In this document: piece after piece, positions 1 through 10,739 of the stretch
Layout of the letters: each line of letters starts with the position of its first letter
How positions within the stretch are numbered: position 1 is the stretch's first letter
From: Stentor coeruleus
Taxonomy: Eukaryota; Ciliophora; Heterotrichea; Heterotrichida; Stentoridae
Assembly (NCBI GenBank): GCA_001970955.1
Contig: MPUH01000263.1
Coordinates: forward strand, 1-64,000
Reading direction: 5' to 3'
DNA: 64,000 bases
Program-made: the position numbers and the translations under genes
Notes under the pieces: generated by a model
Told to the model about the DNA's origin: nothing
Databases searched by the model: none
Seen by the model: the letters and a program-made list of their open reading frames with translations, nothing else

Positions 1-84
1 ACCAATTTTTAAGTTATTATAAAACTAGAAATATAGCAGAGTTTAATAGTGTTAGCAACTTAATTATGAATAAGTTAACTTCAA

Positions 85-640
85 TTAGAATATGGATTGA
101 TCTTTAAATATTATTCCACTTCGAGGAAGCTTAGAAGGTGGTGCGACTAGCATAGAATGCTTTTCATAAGCTTTTCTAGTTGGTGGCTCACTTTCTGTAA
201 GCTTGAGTTCAATTCTAAGCTTTTTCGACCTTATTTTTTCAAAAAATCCTATATCCTGCCTTATTATTCTTTCAGTTTCCTTTATGTTGTTTAGTAATTT
301 AGTCAATTTTTTTGCGTCTTTCGGTATATCATAATCTATTTTGGCTTTACGCCTGTTTATTCGTTCTTGCAGCGATGTTTTTCTTTTTGAATAAGCTACA
401 TAAATCATTACGAAGGGCTTTAGGCGGTATTGTTAACTCAGAAACCCATGAAAGATTTTGTTTACGGTTCTTCGAAACAAAAGCTATAACATCTGCATGC
501 TTCGGTATGCCAAACACTTGACTGTTTTCAGACTTCACACTTTTGCTATGTGTTGCCAAAAGGTTCATTGGAGACCCTGTCCTAGTGCTACTATTATTCT
601 GACTTGGCGTCTTGATAAAAATCGACTCCTTTTTTTCCAT
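85..640 (-). CDS. Hypothetical protein, two exons
   Basis: Two reading frames join through a 16-nt intron at 396-411 (sense gtaatgatttatgtag), giving about 179 residues. The start is the ATG at 638-640. The N-terminal half is Ser/Asn/Lys-rich and looks disordered; the C-terminal half is a Lys/Arg/Glu-rich, probably helical stretch. No domain was recognised. The gene is divergent from the alpha-tubulin acetyltransferase gene, 117 bp away, so the two may share a promoter region; any functional link is inference. Splicing is supported by frame continuity and by the same intron form in ten other places in the window. Confidence 0.7.
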
Positions 641-757
641 ATATTTTCACTGATCTCTTGTATAATTATTCTAATACTTTTCAGTAAAGCAATCCTTTAA
701 AAATCTTATATATTATATTATTCAAAACTTCTAACAAAAATACTAAGACATTATTAA

Positions 758-1738
758 ATGGAATTCAAGTTCGATGTTCGCCGAGTCGTTCGATGTAACA
801 ATCAAGGGATTTATCTTTTATTACCACAAAACTCTCTTAAAACCAAAGAAATGTGTGAAATAATCGATGTTATGGGTCGTGAAAGTTCCCGATCTCAAGG
901 CCTTCGTTCGATAATCACAACTGCAGTTAGGTTTTTTTCTTCAAGCGACAATAAAATCTACTTGAAAATCGAGGGTCAGAAGGTTGTTGGAATACTCAAA
1001 ACAGGTGTGAGGAAGTTGTTTTATACTAACGAGATTGGGAAATTAATAGAAATGTCACCTTTGTGTTTGTTAGATTTCTATGTTCATGAGAGTTTTCAAA
1101 GGTCAGGATATGGTAAGGAACTATATGAATATATGCTTCAAGAAGAAAATACTACACCAAATAAAGTGCCGATAGATCGTCCATCAGCGAAACTTATAGG
1201 GTTTATGCGAAAACATTACAATCTTAGCGATTATATTCCCCAAAACAACAATTATGTTATTTATCGTCAGTATTTTTCATATTGGGATATGCCTGTGACT
1301 AGAAAACATGAAGAAATCAAAAACTCAGGACGCCCAGCTTCAAATAGCCAAGACCGTGGGTTGACAAATGATAATGAACGTAGTCCTAATGATATAAAAA
1401 ATGAAAGAAACTCACCTTATAGCCAAGAACGTCATGGGACTAGAGTTGAAAATCAATACCAGAGAAGTCCTTATGGACCAGGAAGTGGGGTTAGGGCTGA
1501 GACCCAGTATGAGAAAAATTGGCCTAATCCTCAAGATAGAAGTATTGAAAGGGATGATACTAAGTTTGAAAGAAGAGTTGGGCTAGCTCAAGCTGAGAAA
1601 ATATTAGAAAAGCATAGGCTTTTGGATAATAGCATTAAAAAAACATATGCACCAACACCACCTTGGGCTACGCAAACTAGAGATGTAATTCCCGGTACAA
1701 CATCTTCTCAGTATGGAAATTATTCTCACAGGAAATAA
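758..1738 (+). CDS. ATAT1: Alpha-tubulin N-acetyltransferase (ATAT1/MEC-17 family)
   Basis: The 326-residue product matches the GNAT-fold enzyme that acetylates Lys40 of alpha-tubulin inside microtubules. The diagnostic LLDFYVHES block is at residues 104-112, the acetyl-CoA loop QRSGYGKEL at 114-122, and IDRPS at 139-143. The two residues known to matter in the human enzyme appear as Cys103 and Asp140. The catalytic domain fills residues 1-175. The remainder is a Ser/Asn/Arg-rich disordered tail, as in animal homologues. The gene has one exon and starts at the first ATG. Stentor has large stable cortical microtubule bundles, a plausible substrate. Family assignment is firm; tail function is unknown. 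Confidence 0.95.
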   Translation: MEFKFDVRRVVRCNNQGIYLLLPQNSLKTKEMCEIIDVMGRESSRSQGLRSIITTAVRFFSSSDNKIYLKIEGQKVVGILKTGVRKLFYTNEIGKLIEMSPLCLLDFYVHESFQRSGYGKELYEYMLQEENTTPNKVPIDRPSAKLIGFMRKHYNLSDYIPQNNNYVIYRQYFSYWDMPVTRKHEEIKNSGRPASNSQDRGLTNDNERSPNDIKNERNSPYSQERHGTRVENQYQRSPYGPGSGVRAETQYEKNWPNPQDRSIERDDTKFERRVGLAQAEKILEKHRLLDNSIKKTYAPTPPWATQTRDVIPGTTSSQYGNYSHRK

Positions 1739-1922
1739 CATAAGTTATATTAGTATTGGTAAGAATTTTATGGGGATTTTTATGTAAATTAGATGTTTTA
1801 TAAAGAGTTCATTGGTTTCAGTGATATTTTGGTTTAATAGTTTTAATTAGTGAATATTTTAAGGATTTAATGATAAAATATAGATTTGTGCTTTAATAAA
1901 TTGTATAAGAAGATAAAGAATT

Positions 1923-3221
1923 TTAGGTTAGTTGGGTATAAAATAATGATATAAGATCTAACTTGTAAGCATGATTATCATTGGCAATAAAATAAATATT
2001 ATTGTCTCTAACTATAGGGCGAGATCCTCCACATTTTATATTAGGTCCCGAATATACCTTATACATTTTCCACTCATTAATCATATATATCGAGCAATTA
2101 TAGCATTTATTCCCAATCAAATATATATTGTCACAATATCTTACAATAAAATGCCCACCAGTAAATGAAGTGTTCTTTGCAAGTAAATTAAATGAATTAC
2201 CTTCAAGATTGTATTCAAAAACCTTACATCGATGAGTAGCAATAATAATATTTTCTCCAAGGATAAGATTACTAGTGCAAAAATTACATTCAGGCATTTC
2301 TGTGAAATTGTTCCATTCTATATTTTTTATATCATAATAATCACAGGTACTCAAACACTTTTTATCAGAAATTCCCCCAAAAAAATAAATTTTCCCATTG
2401 TGGACAATGGGCTGAGCTCCTGTCCTTTTTATAGTACTTGGGGCTTTTATTAAAGATTTTGCATTTTTATTATATATATAAGCATTTCCTGTCAACTTTT
2501 GGCTGTCGTTTTGAATAAAAATTGTATTCTCATCAATCCAGCATGCGGTTGATTGGCTTTCTAAAGGGTTTTCAAGATCTAATTGGATTTCTTGTTGAGA
2601 ATTTTCGTTGATGTTATAGTAAAAAAGAGATTTTTGATATTCTTTTACTGATAAGAGCAAGTTTTCTAATGGTTTATGCTTTAAGATCATAAAACTTTCA
2701 ACTAGATCCCCTGTTTTTAGGATATCTAAAAAGGAATTGACACTTTTATTTAAATTCAATGAAGTATAGTATTTGGAAGCATGCATCTTTTTTAGCTCTG
2801 ACTGAAGTAACTCCAGACTAATTTCAGTGATAGGCTTATTAGAGTTAGTGTTTAAGTAAGCTATTTGATCTTTCGTAAGAACTTGAGACAGAACAAACTT
2901 GCATTTTGATAAATAAAGCCTAGCATTACTATAAAGCGAATTTTGAAGTGAAATCACCTCGTTAATAACATCTGAGCATTTCTGTGTGGTTTGGCTTATC
3001 AATTTTTGAGTCTTATCAATTTCTTCTTTAAGTTTGCTTATAATTTTCTCCTTTTCAGTTTCTCTAATATGTATATGCAAATTTTTAATGTGATGATCTA
3101 CTGAATTTTTTTTTATATGCGATTCAAAGTGTTTTGTGCAAAAGATAGCATTTTGTCCTGAACATGAGCACAAAAATTCTGGAATATGAATACAGTTGCT
3201 AAAAGAACATCTAACATCCAT
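1923..3221 (-). CDS. B-box-like zinc finger, coiled-coil, kelch-repeat protein
   Basis: This 432-residue protein starts with a Cys/His cluster (Cys5, Cys10, Cys18, Cys20, Cys28, His31, His35) resembling a B-box or related zinc module. Residues about 45-110 are Lys/Glu/Gln-rich and likely coiled coil. The C-terminal half (about 230-430) has kelch-type beta-propeller blades, the clearest being the segment with YFFGG near residue 275 followed by a Tyr-Tyr-Asp and Trp-Asn pattern. Animal TRIM proteins combine B-box and coiled coil with C-terminal beta-rich domains, but no RING is seen, so ligase activity is not implied. The first ATG lies just before the zinc cluster and looks right. Precise role unknown. 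Confidence 0.75.
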   Translation of the reverse strand: MDVRCSFSNCIHIPEFLCSCSGQNAIFCTKHFESHIKKNSVDHHIKNLHIHIRETEKEKIISKLKEEIDKTQKLISQTTQKCSDVINEVISLQNSLYSNARLYLSKCKFVLSQVLTKDQIAYLNTNSNKPITEISLELLQSELKKMHASKYYTSLNLNKSVNSFLDILKTGDLVESFMILKHKPLENLLLSVKEYQKSLFYYNINENSQQEIQLDLENPLESQSTACWIDENTIFIQNDSQKLTGNAYIYNKNAKSLIKAPSTIKRTGAQPIVHNGKIYFFGGISDKKCLSTCDYYDIKNIEWNNFTEMPECNFCTSNLILGENIIIATHRCKVFEYNLEGNSFNLLAKNTSFTGGHFIVRYCDNIYLIGNKCYNCSIYMINEWKMYKVYSGPNIKCGGSRPIVRDNNIYFIANDNHAYKLDLISLFYTQLT

Positions 3222-5426
3222 TTTATATTTTTGATGTTGCTTTTGTTTATAAAAATAATGATTTTTTATATTAATTAGAGCTAAGTCTAGGCATATTTTA
3301 GTTAAAGATATAAACTTTAATCAATTTAATAGATTTCTATATGAAATGCTGATAAGGGCATTCTTAGATAATTTAAGTTAATCAAATAATAAAACGAATT
3401 TTTAGAATAATTTTATATAGGCTACTATTTTATTAATATCTCTTCAATATGTATTTAAACTTTTATGTATATATGATAATTTTTTTCTAAAGAAATATAA
3501 AGGAAGTTATTACAAGACGCTTATTGATTTCTATGCTTAAAGGTATAAAGTTATCAAAATCATTTATTTTTCAATAATCAACTCTAATATTTGATTTATT
3601 AAGTGTTGTTTATGCTAAAATACTCTAAAATATCAAATTGATAATACAAAAATTGGACATTGAAATTGCATATATATACAATAATAATTTATATCTGCAA
3701 GTAAATATTTATACAAATTGTTATAAAATACATAGTGTAAGCATGCAAAAAATGTTTACAGCATTATTTTTTAGGTTAAGGTAATAAAATTCTTAGTATA
3801 AACAATTAAATTATGTCTAAAATAAACAAAATCTGAAAAATAAATATTTAAGTAAGATATTGTGTAAGAGATGCTAAATTTTATAAAGGGTTCTTATACA
3901 ATATTAAAACATTACAAGCAAAAACTCTAAATAAACTAATACAAAAAGTTAAATGATTCTGATAGACCTTAAGGTATTTGAAAAATATGGCCCTGCTATT
4001 TTTTCAAAGAACTTGGATGAGCTATTTGGAAAAATACATAAAGTAAACCTTCATAGACGATATTGAAAAATAAAACTAAATTTTAATTTGAGTTAGGAAA
4101 TTTTACATTATCCACAGTATTAAATCATATCGGAGTGCCTTTTATTATATAATTTTATGTTTCTAGATATTTTTCCAAGTATAAAATATACTATAAAAAA
4201 TATATATTTTAAATCAGTCTAAAAGCTAAAATACTTAAGAATTATATAGAGTTATTAATATATTCTATAAGCTTGCAGATTTAATTTTGCTAAGAAACCA
4301 TATACAATTTCAATACATAAAAGTCTAATTTCCATATTAATACATATAATAAACTATACATTTTAAACAATAAGAGATCAGAATTGCCAATTTGCTTATA
4401 TTATAAAACTATAATAAGCAATTTTTAAGCTAATATTATTAGCTTTACGAAATATTATTTATAAATACAATTGTTTAGAAATTTTATAAAAAACAACTAA
4501 AATACTTGTCAGCCTAAACACAAGCCGAAATTATTTGCTTTACTTTTAACAAATATCTCTATTGAGTTTAAGTAATAACTATCCAAAATACCTTTTAAAA
4601 ATATTTTTACGAGTTATTTACTGTTTCTTTAAGAGGATTTGCACTGAAAAATGTTACAAATATATATTTTTTACGTATTTAGCATTATCTGATACAAAAT
4701 TATCATTTTATCTCATTAAGTATAAAATTTTCTTAGCATATCATCACCAAAATCCTAAATTCTAGTATCTTAAACTATTCCACAGAAGTTCTTCCTAGCC
4801 AAACCGAACTTTTTCCTCTAAAAAACCAATATTTTTCTAAAAACTAATTTCCATCATATGCCCATTCAGCATTCGAATTTATTCCAACACAATTTTCTTC
4901 TATCAAATTTAATATACCAAATTATTTCCTATCAAATACCCTTATCTAGCTTGATTAACCCAATCTAGTCATGAATCAATGAAACTTTTTCTTTCCAAAA
5001 ATCATCATCTAAATGAAATCCAATATAAAACTATAAACTACTATAAAACAATTATCAACTAAAACCAATAATTAACCAAAAATCTCATCTCAATATTTTT
5101 GCATTAAGTACAACAATATTAACTTATCCAGGTTTAACATAAAATCTTAAACATGTTTAACATAAAACCTTAAACATATTTATGATTATATTTTTTTATG
5201 TGCAAAATGACTCTTCATATAAACTATCTAATAATCATAAACCTTTAAAATTATAAAAAATAAGCTATTGGTTTAAATGCTTACTAAATCGTTTTCAATT
5301 TGATTAAACTGATTTAATTTATATAATGTTTCTAATTTCCATGAAATTCGAAAGAAATTAGTTTGGCTTATCGAATATAAAGCTATAATTAATTTATACA
5401 CTCTATTAATAAGGTTTATGAGATAA
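3222..5426. other. Gene desert, very AT-rich
   Basis: About 2.2 kb with no convincing gene. It lacks the sharp C-rich/G-poor and G-rich/C-poor flanks seen elsewhere except close to its ends. One short open frame at 3953-4066 (37 codons, from ATG, + strand) has more complex sequence than its surroundings and may be a scrap of an old gene. The frame near 4562-4765 has no ATG start and looks accidental. Confidence 0.6.
5132..5177. repeat. 23-bp tandem duplication
   Basis: Two adjacent copies of a 23-bp unit beginning gtttaacataaaa, differing at one base, at 5132-5154 and 5155-5177. Confidence 0.85.
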
Positions 5427-5654
5427 TTAAGTTGAAATATTTTGTTTAAGTCTTCTGTTATAGAGAAGACTTGATGTTATACACAATTGGGGAGTGTTTT
5501 GATCTTTTATCATAAAAATTTTCCTACGTTCTTCGTTTTGTAGCCTAAGATGAAGGTTCATTTGCGCTCTTCGATCTAATGTTGTGTGTTCTGATACTTC
5601 GTTTACTGAGCCATTGACTGATTTTACTTTAGATGTACCACTGCAAGATCCCAT
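5427..5654 (-). CDS. Small protein with N-myristoylation-type start
   Basis: A 75-residue frame starting MGSCSGTSK. Gly2 followed by Ser/Cys and Ser at position 5 or 6 fits the N-myristoyltransferase consensus, and Cys4 would be a neighbouring palmitoylation site, so the protein may be membrane-tethered. The rest is Arg/Gln/Asn-rich with no recognised domain. It sits alone between two gene deserts. The motif at the exact start and the ordinary codon use favour a real gene, but no homologue was recognised and it could be chance. Confidence 0.45.
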   Translation of the reverse strand: MGSCSGTSKVKSVNGSVNEVSEHTTLDRRAQMNLHLRLQNEERRKIFMIKDQNTPQLCITSSLLYNRRLKQNIST

Positions 5655-5984
5655 ATTTGATTTATTTATCTTCCATAATTTTTGAAATGTAAGCCACTAA
5701 CTTAGATAATTATGATAAAAAGTGGGAAAATTGTATAATTATTCATAGAAAGATTTTGGGAGATAAAATTGAATGAATGAGTTTTTGTGTTAGTTTAAGG
5801 ACGACTATTTATATTTTGTTGTAAGAAAAGTTTTTATTTTGGACAATGTCTGACCAGTTTTAGATAAGTGTTATTGCAATGTACCTAAATTGCCTATCCT
5901 TTCTCTATAGATATAAATAAAATCTTAAGATTTATATTATTCTAGCTAAAGTTATTATTTCTGAAAGGACATGACAGTATCTCT

Positions 5985-6804
5985 AAAAATTTGTTGACCA
6001 GAGATAGCTTTTATTAATTTTTCAATATAAAAACTCTATCAATAAATCGCTAAATCTTTTGCCTATTTCTCTGAAGGATTTGCAGTTTAAGGCTGCTCCA
6101 TAAACTTTAAACTATGTTGAATTTATAACAGTAACAGGGTCTTTAAAGTATCTAGAGTGATTTATAGAATAATGTTCAAAACCTTTCTCATTTAGACAAT
6201 TATAGATCAGTATGCACTATTAATCCAGGATAAACGTGTTGGCTTTTAATGTTTATTAAAGTTTCTTCATTTATAATTTTTTTGCTTTAAAAGAAAGCAT
6301 TTTTCCTCTGGCATGCGTACAATATCAACAACTATCTGAACCCCTTTGACTAAATATCCTTTATAGGAATTATTCTTATCAAGTTTACTCTCATCCACCT
6401 TAATAATAATTCCTTCAATGCTTATTATCGTATCATCTTCATCTAAATATAGTCTTTTTAGATGCGAAAAATATGAAAATAAGCCTTACTGTTTCTATAT
6501 GAAAAACTACTATTCTTGAAGTTTGTTTTATTTTGATTTCATTAAGCCAAAAGTAAGTAATTTGCATTATTTTCCAGCATTCCAAATTTGATCTTTCAAA
6601 AATAGTGTCCTTCTAATAGTCACATATTTTTAAAAAATTCTTATCTAGTACTTCAATTTTAAACTAGCCTGTGAACAACTCATTTTTTCTCTAACAGTTA
6701 GGCCAGCACCTATAGATAATAAATACTCCATTTTCTATAAGATACTTCACATATTCGCTTGCTTCTAATACAAATTCATCTGAATGATAATCAAAACTAG
6801 GCAT
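5985..6804 (-). mobile_element. Decayed Merlin (ISXO2/IS1595-like) DNA transposon, transposase remnant
   Basis: Translating the minus strand in all frames gives ordered, collinear matches to the DDE transposase of Merlin/IS1595-type elements. These include an N-terminal Cys segment (RCWPNC), a segment like the usual KGSIFE..L helix (KDTIFERSNLECWKIMQI), a first acidic motif (IIIKVDESKLDK) followed by YKGYLVKGVQIV, a second (YPGLIVHTDL), the typical GFEHYSINHS..FKDP segment, and a final SLWSSLK with FIDRVF downstream. An ATG at 6804 may be the old start. Several stop codons and at least two frame changes show it is dead. Terminal inverted repeats were not found by eye, so the element limits are those of the transposase only. 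Confidence 0.8.
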
Positions 6805-8726
6805 GAATAATTGTGATTTATTTGATAAGTCTGATATTTTAAATGCGATTTATTAAATCTTAAACTGTTAAAGTTATAGGTCTATTTGTTTGAATTAAAA
6901 ATAAATGAATCTTTAAACTCAAGGTTAATTATTAATGTAAATAGAGACTTGGTTCTAAAATCTAGCCCAAGATATGATATACTGCATAAATCATGCTAGG
7001 CTTTACCCTTAATTTTTAATAATAAATTTGATATGTCGATACAATAATGAATATGCATTTAACCTAGGGATTTTTAATGAAGAATAGATTAAGACGATGA
7101 AAAATTGAGTTTCATTAAGAGTATGTAAGAAATAGTGAAAATGCCTAGCAGAAGGTAATTCATTAGTCATCATAAAGTATCGACTTATAAAAAACAGAGG
7201 CCAAATTAGAAATATATTTTAGCTTAAAATTTGATAGTAAAATAGTATTAAGTTTCTATTATAAAGCATGAAACTTAGTTAAGAAAATACTGAAGTACAT
7301 CGATAAAAACTAAAAATCATAGAAAAAAGGCAAATAGCTATGAATATTAAATACAATGTTTTTTAGATATAATTTTTTTCCATATAATTTAAGAATTATT
7401 ATTCGAGTTTGATTTTTTTATTCAAAGTTTTATCACTTTTAGGAATTTAATTTCTAACTTTGAATTATTAGCAGAGTTTTGAGTATAAGCAATATTATTG
7501 ATATTTTTTTTTTGATGAATAAATCAATAGCTTTTCCTTGTAATGAATTAGGGAAAGTTTAAGTCTTGGATAAAATCAATAAAAATAGGAAAATTTTGGG
7601 ACAGGTTTAAAACAATAAAAAAAAAAACTTTAAACATACCGAAAAAAGTCGTTATTGTATATATAAACCAAAATGCTTGAGAGACATTAGTTAATAAAAA
7701 AATTGGCAAAATTAAAGCATATTATTTAAATAAAAACCAAAATTTAGTCCTGCTAAAATTTTTTTGTGAAATTAGCTTTAGGCATAATTACTAAAAGAAA
7801 AACATAAAGCAAATATTCTCTCATCCTTAAACACAATTAAGTAATTCAATTTCCTAAATTACTTAATTGAAATAGTAGTGGGGCAATAATTCCTTTAATA
7901 TTTTATCTGAAAATATATTCTTTTATATTTATAAAGTATGACATATAATTATTACCTGAAGATTATGAAAATAACGAATTTTTCCATTGTTTAATTTTTC
8001 CCTAAAATCCTCTATATAAATTTGCAGGTATTTATTTTTAGCTTTAACTTCAACACAGTCTTTTACTAAATAATAATATATTTAAAGCAATTTAACTACT
8101 ATAATTATAAGATTATTTTATATTAAAAGCATGTTTTCATGCATACAATTTTTTTTTATAGTTTTTAAGCTTAAGAGCCATACTAAAATAGTGTAAAATA
8201 TATAATTCAGCTTACAAAAATGCTAATAAATTATATAAGCTCGTAGGCTTTGATAAATAATATATCAAGATTTCTCTATAAGCGAATATCTAATTATCTA
8301 AACATTTGTATAGTTTAACCTGTTTAGAAATATTTTATAGGAATTGTATAAAATTACTTATAAAGTAGTGATATAAGATTTATTAGGTTCATACATATAA
8401 TTTATATAATGACTATCCTTAATAAATTAACTAGCTTTTTTCAATTGTAAGTAATAGATTTTTTATATAGTTTTTAATCAAATAACTTTCAATTACATAT
8501 TTACTAATTTATGTTTAAAATTCCCACTGAGATTTTACATTTTTTTTAGTATTGGTTTAGTATTTGCTATACTATTTTTGGCATTTTTTAGTTATATGAG
8601 CATTTCTATAATATATTTTACACAAGGCTTATATCGAAGATATGATAATTTTATATGCATATATTTTTTATACTTTTTATTACAAATAAATATTCAGGTA
8701 CTAAGATTTATTAATCATAATACATA

Positions 8727-8754
8727 AATTGCAACTCTTAAATTGCAACTCTTA
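8727..8754. repeat. 14-bp tandem duplication
   Basis: Two adjacent identical copies of aattgcaactctta. Confidence 0.85.
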
Positions 8755-8991
8755 AATTTCAGTTAATATTTTATAAAGATTTTAATTTAAAGCTAACACT
8801 TAACTTTCAAAATCATTTTTTCTATAAATAATTCAAATAAATTCTTAAAATCCATGTAAACTTCTTTAAAACAATAAAACCATTCCAATATCCTATAAAT
8901 TACAATATTCTACGTTTAAACCTTCTCTTCCAACTAAAAAATCAATAACTCCAAAGTAAAAAATTAAACATGGTATAAATAAATAAGGGTA

Positions 8992-10074
8992 ATGAGCAAG
9001 AAAGTCTTGACTGAGGCTGACCTTTTTAGTGACGAAAAGCTAGAAAACGAGCAAGCTTCTTCAGAAGAGATCATCGAGTTCGAATGGAAATCCAAGTTAA
9101 AAACCTATTTCGACAATCTTTACGATTTAGAAACCATATACAAGCCTGATTCTAACTACTTCTCAAGACAACCTGAAATCACCCTAACAATGCGAGCAAT
9201 GCTTCTTGACTGGCTTTTAGAAGTTAGTGTTTTATTCCATCTAAAAAGAGAAACTTATTATATAACATTATCAACTTTAGACCGATACTTATCACATACA
9301 AATGCTAGAAAAAAAGAACTTCAACTAATTGGACTTACTTGTTTATATATTGCTTGTAAACGTGAAGAAATTATCACACCTCCAATCATAGATTTCTCAA
9401 AAGCTAGTGCCGAATCCTGCACAAGTCAAGATATAAAGCAAATGGAAAATCAAATCCTTCATAATCTCAAGTGGCAAATGTACCCAGGGACTTTCTACAA
9501 CTGGCTTAATGCCTTATTAGAAGAATGGGATGAATATATGAAATATGTTTTTGCTGACTACATCCAATCAAGGCAAAATACTTTGGATTTACAAAGAGTA
9601 TTAGTGACTTTTAAGCAAAAAGATCAGTTTTCATATGAGAGGTTCCATGAATGCATGGAACTTCTTGATATTTGCACTTTGGATTATGGGGTTTATAAGT
9701 TTTATGAAGTAAGAGTTGTTGCTGGGATTTTGTATATGATGGTAAATCGATGGTTTAGATTGAGCAAATATGAGATTTTTGCTAGTAATGATGAGGAACA
9801 AGATGAGTTTGAATGTAGTTTGGTAGTTGAGAAACTTTTAAATCAGTTTTTTGTGTCGACGATACAGATACAAAGTATGGAACAGTTGTTCCCAGCGATT
9901 CAGTTTTTAGAGTCGTTTAGGAATTTTCCATTCCATACAAGTTTGGAGGGCTTTCGAGAAGTTGGCATTAATGTAAAGGATATTTAGAAATCGTATGAGG
10001 AGTTTTTGGCTTATCAAACACATAACCAAGATAATCTTGAGTTTATAGTCACTTTACCCAACTTTCAAAGCTAG
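8992..10074 (+). CDS. Cyclin, E/A/B-type, two exons
   Basis: The cyclin box is clear: MRAMLLDWLLEVS at about residues 64-76, RETYYITLSTLDRYL after it, then LIGLTCLYIACKREE. Wording is closest to cyclin E and A, whose partners are cyclin-dependent kinases that drive cell-cycle entry. The long frame seems to stop with TAG at 9985-9987, but the last 15 nt of that frame (9973-9987, gtaaaggatatttag) are an intron of the standard form here. Removing it continues in frame for 29 codons to TAG at 10072-10074. The full product is about 355 residues. The start ATG at 8992 is preceded by the typical C-rich leader. Which CDK it binds cannot be said. Confidence 0.9.
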
Positions 10075-10739
10075 ATTAATTAAATATGCATTAAAAAAAG
10101 TATTGGAATGGCAGATAAATTTGTATTTTGAAATTGTTATGATGGAGTTTGAGTTAAAAATTAAATTGGGTGATTTTTGTTGTTTAAGGGGTTTTTTTTA
10201 GGAGATTATTAGAAGTTAGGGTGTTAAGAGAAATATTTTTTTGGTTTAAGGGGATTTTTATTGTAAGTATGTTTATAAAGAGAAAATATTTTGAAATTAT
10301 AGTATTAAAGAGGTTAATATAATATACCATAGAGATTATATTATTATTTGAGAATAATATTTGAAAAGGGGTAGTGTAATTTAAATTATTATGAATTATA
10401 ACTTGATAAGTTTTATGTATTATAGGTACTATATTTGTATTATTTGTATTAAAATAGAGGGAAATTATGATTTTAATATATGCTAAATTGTGGTAGATTT
10501 TAATGTTTTACTTTTTTATTTGTAATATTTATATGAAATTACAAAGATGATAATACTTTCTAAAGCTCTAATGTATATTTTATTAAATTATACCATACAA
10601 TAATATATAAGTATCATCAACCTTTATATCCTTTTTGAACCAAAATCTTTAAATAAAAAATAAATCTTAAATCCTCTCCAAGACTCAACCACACTAACCA
10701 TACATAATTTTATAAAAATCATTTCAATTATAGAAGTTA
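10075..10739. other. Intergenic, convergent 3' flanks
   Basis: The left part (to about 10550) is G/T-rich and C-poor, the right part C-rich, as expected between two genes that end facing each other. No gene or repeat seen. Confidence 0.6.

Larger units (their letters stand above)
5655..8991. other. Gene desert with a decayed transposon
   Basis: About 3.3 kb without an intact gene. Its left part holds the Merlin-like transposase fossil described separately. The stretch from about 6830 to 8900 is low-complexity AT-rich DNA in which I see no coding signal, no tRNA and no long repeat. The last 100 bases become C-rich and G-poor, the usual look of a 5' flank before a plus-strand gene. Confidence 0.6.

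Noticed and set aside
4562-4765. 67-codon plus-strand frame in the first gene desert
   Set aside because: TTG at its beginning, no ATG, hydrophobic low-complexity content, no context.
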